Source: a bacterium
GTDB lineage: Bacteria > Bdellovibrionota_C > UBA2361 > RFPC01
Direction: 5' to 3'
Assembly: GCA_030428205.1 (NCBI GenBank)
Contig: JAUIBK010000012.1
Location: forward strand, 1-64,000
Length of the DNA: 64,000 nucleotides
Each line of letters begins with the position of its first letter. Position 1 is the first letter of the stretch. Positions 60,049 to 64,000 of the stretch are shown piece after piece. A program made the translations under genes and the position numbers. A model generated the notes under the pieces. It made no database searches, was not told where the DNA came from, and saw only the letters and a list, made by a program, of their open reading frames with translations.

Positions 60049-60152
60049 AGATTCCATAGTCTTGGTCCATTTTCCTGGTTCTGGTCTTGGTCCAGTGTCG
60101 TGGCTCTCGACCAGGGCTAAGGCCAGGAAAATGGACCAAGACTATGGAATCT
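60049..60152. repeat. Perfect 30-bp inverted repeat after dxs
   Basis: Arms at 60049-60078 (starts AGATTCCATAGTCTTGG) and 60123-60152 (ends GACTATGGAATCT) are perfect complements around a 44-bp centre that itself holds partial repeats of GGTCTTGGTCCA. A smaller hairpin TAGTGTC/GACACTA lies at 60207-60229. These sit in the 463-bp gap 59921-60383, which has no other gene that I can support. Confidence 0.8.
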
Positions 60153-60383
60153 GGGAAATGGATCGAGACTGGGGACGAATGCTTCTGGGAAAGGCAGCAA
60201 ACTTTGTAGTGTCCAATTTTTAGACACTAACGAACTAGGTCTTCTTCCTCAAACTGCTCTATTTCAATACCTTAGCTCAAGAATCTCCTTGGCCCCATAT
60301 TTGCTTTTTATCCCAGAAGCATATACTGCGCTATCCCCGATAGGGGGAAGAATGCAGTTATGCCACTTGGAGTAGGTACTATC

Positions 60384-60803
60384 ATGAGCAAGAGAGGAGA
60401 ATTTTCGCGGAACTTATTCAGCCTTCAGCTCCAGATCCAGACACTTCTCGAAAGTGCTGGTGGAGAGGATGCTTCTGAACTTCTTGATGCCTTAACAGAA
60501 CTCAACAAGTCAGAGCAAGGTGTGGTGCTCAAACTCTTTAAACGAGTAGTTGAGCGCGTTCTTGCTGGAAATGATCGCCTTATGACTGCCGAAGACATAG
60601 AGCTGAAAAACTTCGAAGAAGGGCTTTACGCAGATATCGTAAACTCTCTTAGACATGCAGCTCATGCAGGTGGAAGCTCAAAGTCTTTTGAAGTGGTACA
60701 AGGTGGAAAGATACGAAAAGCTCGTAGTAAAGAGAATAAGCCGCTTGATTTTGAAGCAGCCAGAAGAGCGAAACTATCTTCAAACGATACCATTCTCAAT
60801 TAG
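60384..60803 (+). CDS. Hypothetical helical protein
   Basis: No family recognised. The product of 139 residues (147 if the ATG at 60360 is used) is soluble and helical: RNLFSLQLQIQTLLESAG, LLDALTELNKSEQGVVLKLF, then EGLYADIVNSLRHAAHAGGS and a basic tail (GGKIRKARSKENKPL). It has no signal or membrane segment. It starts a run of three rightward genes with RNA element B between the first and second. Confidence 0.5.
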   Translation: MSKRGEFSRNLFSLQLQIQTLLESAGGEDASELLDALTELNKSEQGVVLKLFKRVVERVLAGNDRLMTAEDIELKNFEEGLYADIVNSLRHAAHAGGSSKSFEVVQGGKIRKARSKENKPLDFEAARRAKLSSNDTILN

Positions 60804-60919
60804 AGCCCCTCTCCAAGAAAAGAGAACCGAAACGTAAAGAGGACGGCCTGAAGAGTCGACTCCTCCACATCATCACTTGAACGCACTCAAGTGTAAGCAA
60901 TAATAATTGCTAAGGCACT

Positions 60920-61119
60920 GTAAGCGTTCAGAGTTTGTTCGCTGTCGAGGATGGAGGAAATTCACGCGCGGAGGTGACCTTTATGGTCAGTGAGCACGGG
61001 AATTTTCTTCATGACGACGCCCTCTGCGTAGCTTTTCTGTAAGAAAAGCAGCAAACAGAGGGTCGCGTAAGCCGCCACAGGCGGTTGGAGCGAACAGCGG
61101 GCAAAGGCTGTACGCTTAC
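60920..61119 (+). ncRNA. Candidate structured RNA, copy B (possible 5' leader)
   Basis: The 200-nt partner of element A (35247-35469). Its parts: outer stem GTAAGCGT (60920-60927) with ACGCTTAC (61112-61119); GCGGAGGTGACC-TTTAT-GGTCAG; GAGCACGG; hairpin closed by CCCTCTG/CAGAGGG containing GCTTTTC...GAAAAGC; GCGTAA; hairpin GCCGCC-ACA-GGCGGT; TGGAGC; GGGCAAAG. It ends 28 nt before the ATG of the coiled-coil protein gene, and that gap holds the AGAGGGAT ribosome-binding site. This places it as a cis-acting leader in this copy. Confidence 0.5.
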
Positions 61120-61147
61120 GCGTGGTCACGGAAGAGGGATAACCAAC

Positions 61148-61975
61148 ATGGATAGTAACATCACCAAACTCGCCGGCTTTCTTAAACAAGATGGCTCTAT
61201 TCGATCCAAAGAAGAGCTCAAAAAAGCGGATCAAGCTCTCGCCAAATCAGATTCTTCATCTTCATCAACGAGCTCAACCCAAGCCTCCGAGCAAGATTTC
61301 TCAGTTCGAGTGGCACAAGGGTTTCAGAGTTTACGCTCACGTTTTCTTGAGCAGGCAAACGACGCTATTACCGTCGTTAACGAAAGAATCGACGATACCA
61401 AGGCAGCTTCAAAGCTCGTAAAGAAAACGATAGGCGTTGCAAAAGAACTAAAATCTCTTATGAAAGATGGGGCCTCAGCAGAGGAAATCGACAAGAAGAA
61501 AGCTCAACTTGACGAGCTCCTCGCCGCTGGTCGCGAACAAGAAAAAGCAATTCGGCAGAATAATCGCGCACAGCAAGACGATCCTAATGTTTCCTTCCTA
61601 AGCGTTGGAAACAACGTACGAGGATTACCAAAAATTGACGATGTTCAATTCTCTGCCTCACAAACGAAGGGAGACGATCTTAAGTCGGTCAAAGATGTAA
61701 ACTCACTCCTTCAAGAGCTCCGAGGAGAGAGGCGCTCCCTCGTAGAACAACGGCGATCATTTCGCGATGACAAGAAAGAGATTAAAAACACGCTGCAGGT
61801 TGCACGTAGAGACCTTAATGAAGCCAAGGGTACACTTCTTCGTGATGCATCAGAGGCTGATAAGCTCTCCCAGAAAATCGCTGCAGATCTCAAAGAAGCC
61901 GCGGCGAGTGGAAGTCAGGAGATCTTAGCGAATAATCTCGATGAATCAATCGTCAATAGGCTTGTAGCAGCCTAA
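61148..61975 (+). CDS. Coiled-coil protein of unknown function
   Basis: No family recognised. The 275-residue product has a Ser/Thr-rich linker (SDSSSSSTSSTQASEQD, near 36-52). Long helices with heptad-like charge follow (RFLEQANDAITVVNERIDDT, ASAEEIDKKKAQLDELLAAG, ELRGERRSLVEQRRSFRDDK and KNTLQVARRDLNEAKGTLLR) and the tail reads NNLDESIVNRLVAA. There is no signal peptide. It could be a structural or scaffold protein; an appendage role is only a guess. The ATG at 61148 is preceded by AGAGGGAT; the TTG at 61085 lies inside RNA element B. It is followed 71 bp later by the RsbW-like gene. Confidence 0.55.
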   Translation: MDSNITKLAGFLKQDGSIRSKEELKKADQALAKSDSSSSSTSSTQASEQDFSVRVAQGFQSLRSRFLEQANDAITVVNERIDDTKAASKLVKKTIGVAKELKSLMKDGASAEEIDKKKAQLDELLAAGREQEKAIRQNNRAQQDDPNVSFLSVGNNVRGLPKIDDVQFSASQTKGDDLKSVKDVNSLLQELRGERRSLVEQRRSFRDDKKEIKNTLQVARRDLNEAKGTLLRDASEADKLSQKIAADLKEAAASGSQEILANNLDESIVNRLVAA

Positions 61976-62046
61976 AATGCACAGCTGACAAAAAATATTT
62001 GGTTAGGATATCAAATTCTTCCATAATAGTGAGATGGAGGATTTTT

Positions 62047-62730
62047 ATGGTGCAGCCTAACGAGACACCTCGACCAGACGAAAGACCACGCCAAGAAGGA
62101 CTTTCTCTCCCCCAAGATCTGAGCGGACACTTTCCAAATCAGCAACAACTCCACCGCCAAACCTTTTCAATTGCACTCTCTGAGCTAAAGGAACAAGGCA
62201 AAGACTCTCTTAATCTCCAAGCACGTTTTCTTATGCGAGAACAAAAAGATGCAGCAACTCAATTTACACGCGAAGCTCTCGAACAACTTCAACCCTCTCT
62301 CTCTGAGAAACAGCTCGATGACATCGAGTTTGCACTCAAAACGGCAATCGATGAAATATTCAACAATCAACTTGATCACGATATACTCGGATATTCTGAC
62401 GGCGAGAGAAAAGAAGCCTCTGAAGAAGAAATCGATCAGAGGATACGGGAGAATTCCGGCCTCTCCCTGCGTGTAGACGTTGAAATTTCACCAGACTCTC
62501 TATCGCTTCGCTCACATCTACATTCTCCTTTTGAGGATTTCGACGTTCGATGGGCCAAGGTCGATCCCGAAAGAGAAATTTCTGAGGCGGAGCTCCTGGA
62601 AAGTTTCGAGAAGGACCACGGCAGAGGCTTAGCGCTTATTCGTGGTACCTTTCCCCTTGCTGAATATGACAGAGCGAGCAATGTGATCACCTTCTCTAAA
62701 CCTCTCAACCCGGAAGCTAAAGCAGCTTAG
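62047..62730 (+). CDS. RsbW-like ATP-binding regulator (HATPase_c_2)
   Basis: The 227-residue protein resembles anti-sigma/serine kinase regulators of partner-switching systems. Its C-terminal part has the N-box ALKTAIDEIFNNQLDHDI (97-114, Glu103 and Asn106), then a weakened G1-like segment FDVRWAKVDPE (165-175), and the G2 box GRGLALIRGTFP (192-203), ending NVITFSKPL. The N-terminal 90 residues are acidic and helical with no match. The weak G1 segment makes kinase activity uncertain. The ATG at 62047 has GGAGGA six bases upstream. An anti-anti-sigma partner or sigma factor is not seen in this window. Confidence 0.68.
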   Translation: MVQPNETPRPDERPRQEGLSLPQDLSGHFPNQQQLHRQTFSIALSELKEQGKDSLNLQARFLMREQKDAATQFTREALEQLQPSLSEKQLDDIEFALKTAIDEIFNNQLDHDILGYSDGERKEASEEEIDQRIRENSGLSLRVDVEISPDSLSLRSHLHSPFEDFDVRWAKVDPEREISEAELLESFEKDHGRGLALIRGTFPLAEYDRASNVITFSKPLNPEAKAA

Positions 62731-62751
62731 TTTTTTCGGAATAGATTAAAA

Positions 62752-62778
62752 TTTATAACGCGTACTTCGCGTTATAAA
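62752..62778. terminator. Hairpin between convergent genes
   Basis: TTTATAACGCG (62752-62762) and CGCGTTATAAA (62768-62778) are perfect complements with loop TACTT. It lies 22 bp after the RsbW-like stop and 76 bp after the panC stop on the other strand. AT-rich flanks are present on both sides, but there is no strong T run, so it may serve as a weak bidirectional terminator. Confidence 0.4.
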
Positions 62779-62853
62779 ATCTTATATATGAAATTACTGG
62801 GTCACTGTTTGATAGTCTAAGCTACTGCTCGGCTAACAAGGAGCAGGGAGTTC

Positions 62854-63699
62854 TTACTCTAAGGCGAGATTATCTAATAGACGAACTCCGTGGACTTCAA
62901 CAGTAGTGAGCATTCTGCCACCTTTGTCAGGAGCAGTCTCGACCGCTTCAAGCGTGTCTTCGCAGACAACGGAGATGTAATCAACTGTAGTATTATCTAG
63001 GTTTCTAAAGTTCTCTCGTAAAATGCCTGTAAGCTTTTCGCTCGATCGTTCTCCATCTTGAAATGCTCTGCGAGCCTCAAAGAGGCTTTGGTTAATCAAA
63101 AGAGCTTTTTCTTTTGCCACTTTATCGAGCCGGACATTTCGTGAGCTCATGGCAAGACCGCTTTCTTCCCGGAAGAGAGGGCCACGGAGAATATCAACAG
63201 GAAGCTTAAGATCTGCTGTCATACGTTCAACAACACGGAGCTGCTGAAAATCCTTCTCTCCAAAAACTGCCGAGTGGGGTTGGATGATGTTAAACAACAG
63301 CGTAACAACAGTAGTTACGCCACGAAAGTGACCAGGCCGACCCGATCCCTCATAGCGCTGCGTTAAGTCATCTACTGTTACCCACGTTTGGTGCCCCTCA
63401 CTGTACATCATCTCAGGCGTGGGCAAGAAGACAGCCGCAACACCTCTGTCTTCAAGCAGCTTGAGATCTCTCTCCGCCTCTCGCGGGTAGGAATCTAAGT
63501 CATCTGGATTATTGAATTGAGCAGGATTTACAAAGATAGAGACAACAACACAGTCTGCATCATTTTGTGCAATGTCGACGAGACTTAAATGACCCTCATG
63601 AAGGTAACCCATAGTTGGCACAAAGGAGACTCGCTTGCCCTCTCTCGTCCACGACTCACGAAGAGCACGGAAGGCCTCAATAGAATCGATAACTTTCAT
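62854..63699 (-). CDS. panC: Pantothenate synthetase
   Basis: This 281-residue enzyme joins pantoate and beta-alanine with ATP to give pantothenate. FVPTMGYLHEGHLSLV (the HxGH nucleotide motif), SIFVNPAQFNNPDDLDSYPR, AVFGEKDFQQLRVVERM, and SGLAMSSRNVRLD are all conserved. The length is usual. The ATG at 63699 has AGGAAT nearby; the open frame runs further upstream through a repeat-rich region and is rejected there. Monocistronic. Confidence 0.97.
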   Translation of the reverse strand: MKVIDSIEAFRALRESWTREGKRVSFVPTMGYLHEGHLSLVDIAQNDADCVVVSIFVNPAQFNNPDDLDSYPREAERDLKLLEDRGVAAVFLPTPEMMYSEGHQTWVTVDDLTQRYEGSGRPGHFRGVTTVVTLLFNIIQPHSAVFGEKDFQQLRVVERMTADLKLPVDILRGPLFREESGLAMSSRNVRLDKVAKEKALLINQSLFEARRAFQDGERSSEKLTGILRENFRNLDNTTVDYISVVCEDTLEAVETAPDKGGRMLTTVEVHGVRLLDNLALE

Positions 63700-63768
63700 A
63701 TTTATTCCTGTATTTAGAGAGATAGCACAAGAGCACCTGCACCTTGACCTTTCATGTACCTGAAAAAT

Positions 63769-63832
63769 CTCGGTGCTCTCGGTGTGCTCGGTGGAGAAAA
63801 GCAAGATAAAATGAACCACCGAGAGCACCGAG
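63769..63832. repeat. 16-bp inverted repeat upstream of panC
   Basis: CTCGGTGCTCTCGGTG (63769-63784) and CACCGAGAGCACCGAG (63817-63832) are perfect complements around a 32-bp loop that holds a further partial copy (GTGCTCGGTGG). The rest of 63700-64000 has no supported gene; no gene start reaches the right edge. Confidence 0.7.
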
Positions 63833-64000
63833 GATCTATCCTCGACTCCGATTCTATTATTGGTCAAAGTCGAGGTCAAAGAGTAATAAGAATAGGACGA
63901 CGACCTACGGTATTGTCATTTGACATTGTTGGGAAACAAGGTGTTTGATACCCTCAGTCTGGTCTATAGATTTACCATAAAGCGCCCTATGATTTTATCA

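Overview
The window comes from the chromosome of a diderm (Gram-negative) bacterium. It carries outer-membrane and periplasm genes: SecDF-YajC, the LPS exporter permeases LptF and LptG, a Pal lipoprotein, a TonB-dependent receptor and several lipoproteins. It also has bacterial housekeeping genes (uS9, uL13, bS21, Dxs, PanC, NadE, RarA, Dtd). Base composition is moderate and uneven intergenic gaps hold many palindromes. The mix of a pcm-dedA-nlpD-like operon, a Tad/Flp pilus gene set with a von Willebrand-type TadG, and secreted zinc proteases recalls the old 'Deltaproteobacteria' grade (Bdellovibrionota, Myxococcota, SAR324 and similar). This is an impression; the lineage cannot be fixed from the sequence alone.

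Layout. 1-5.8 kb: the start of a REP-associated tyrosine-transposase-like gene, tRNA-Arg(CCU), a leftward pcm/dedA/M23 peptidase operon, a rightward CbpA-type DnaJ and a ferredoxin-NADP reductase, with a short dispersed repeat in the gaps. 5-12.7 kb: leftward yajC-secD-secF followed by a metzincin lipoprotein, then nadE, a methyltransferase, a Trm112-like protein and a secreted unknown. 12.9-17.8 kb: leftward Tad-pilus pseudopilin-type genes opposite a divergent Flp-type prepilin. 18-29 kb: a secreted reprolysin-like protease, a GT-C-like membrane protein, tRNA-Gly(GCC), SprT-like and metallophosphoesterase genes, rpsU, lptF-lptG, and a secreted protein built almost wholly of 18-residue repeats. 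29-38.4 kb: glutaredoxin, two polytopic glycosyltransferases (one with a PA14 tail), rpsI/rplM, a polyprenyl glycosylphosphotransferase and dtd. 38.7-47.5 kb: unknowns, a Cys-rich lipoprotein, a YjgR-type ATPase, an 887-residue orphan, an OprC-like copper receptor and an HD-domain protein. 47.6-54 kb: an ABC-2 exporter operon that begins with a solute-binding protein, a YeiH-type membrane protein, an SDR-DoxX pair and a cold-shock protein. 54-64 kb: rarA, an M20 peptidase, pal, dxs, three unknown or regulatory genes ending in an RsbW-like kinase, and panC.

Functional themes are envelope biogenesis (Sec, Lpt, Pal, Tad pilus, glycan transfer), isoprenoid and cofactor synthesis (Dxs, NadE, PanC), and translation (S9/L13, S21, Dtd, two tRNAs). 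The most unusual signal is a pair of intergenic elements of 223 and 200 nt (35247-35469 and 60920-61119). They share conserved blocks and several helices whose paired bases change in a compensatory way, as expected of a structured RNA. One copy ends 28 nt before the start codon of a coiled-coil protein gene. Other unusual items are the 18-residue repeat protein, the Cys-every-fifth-residue lipoprotein, the exporter operon with a binding protein, the SGHY-motif orphan and several long perfect hairpins.
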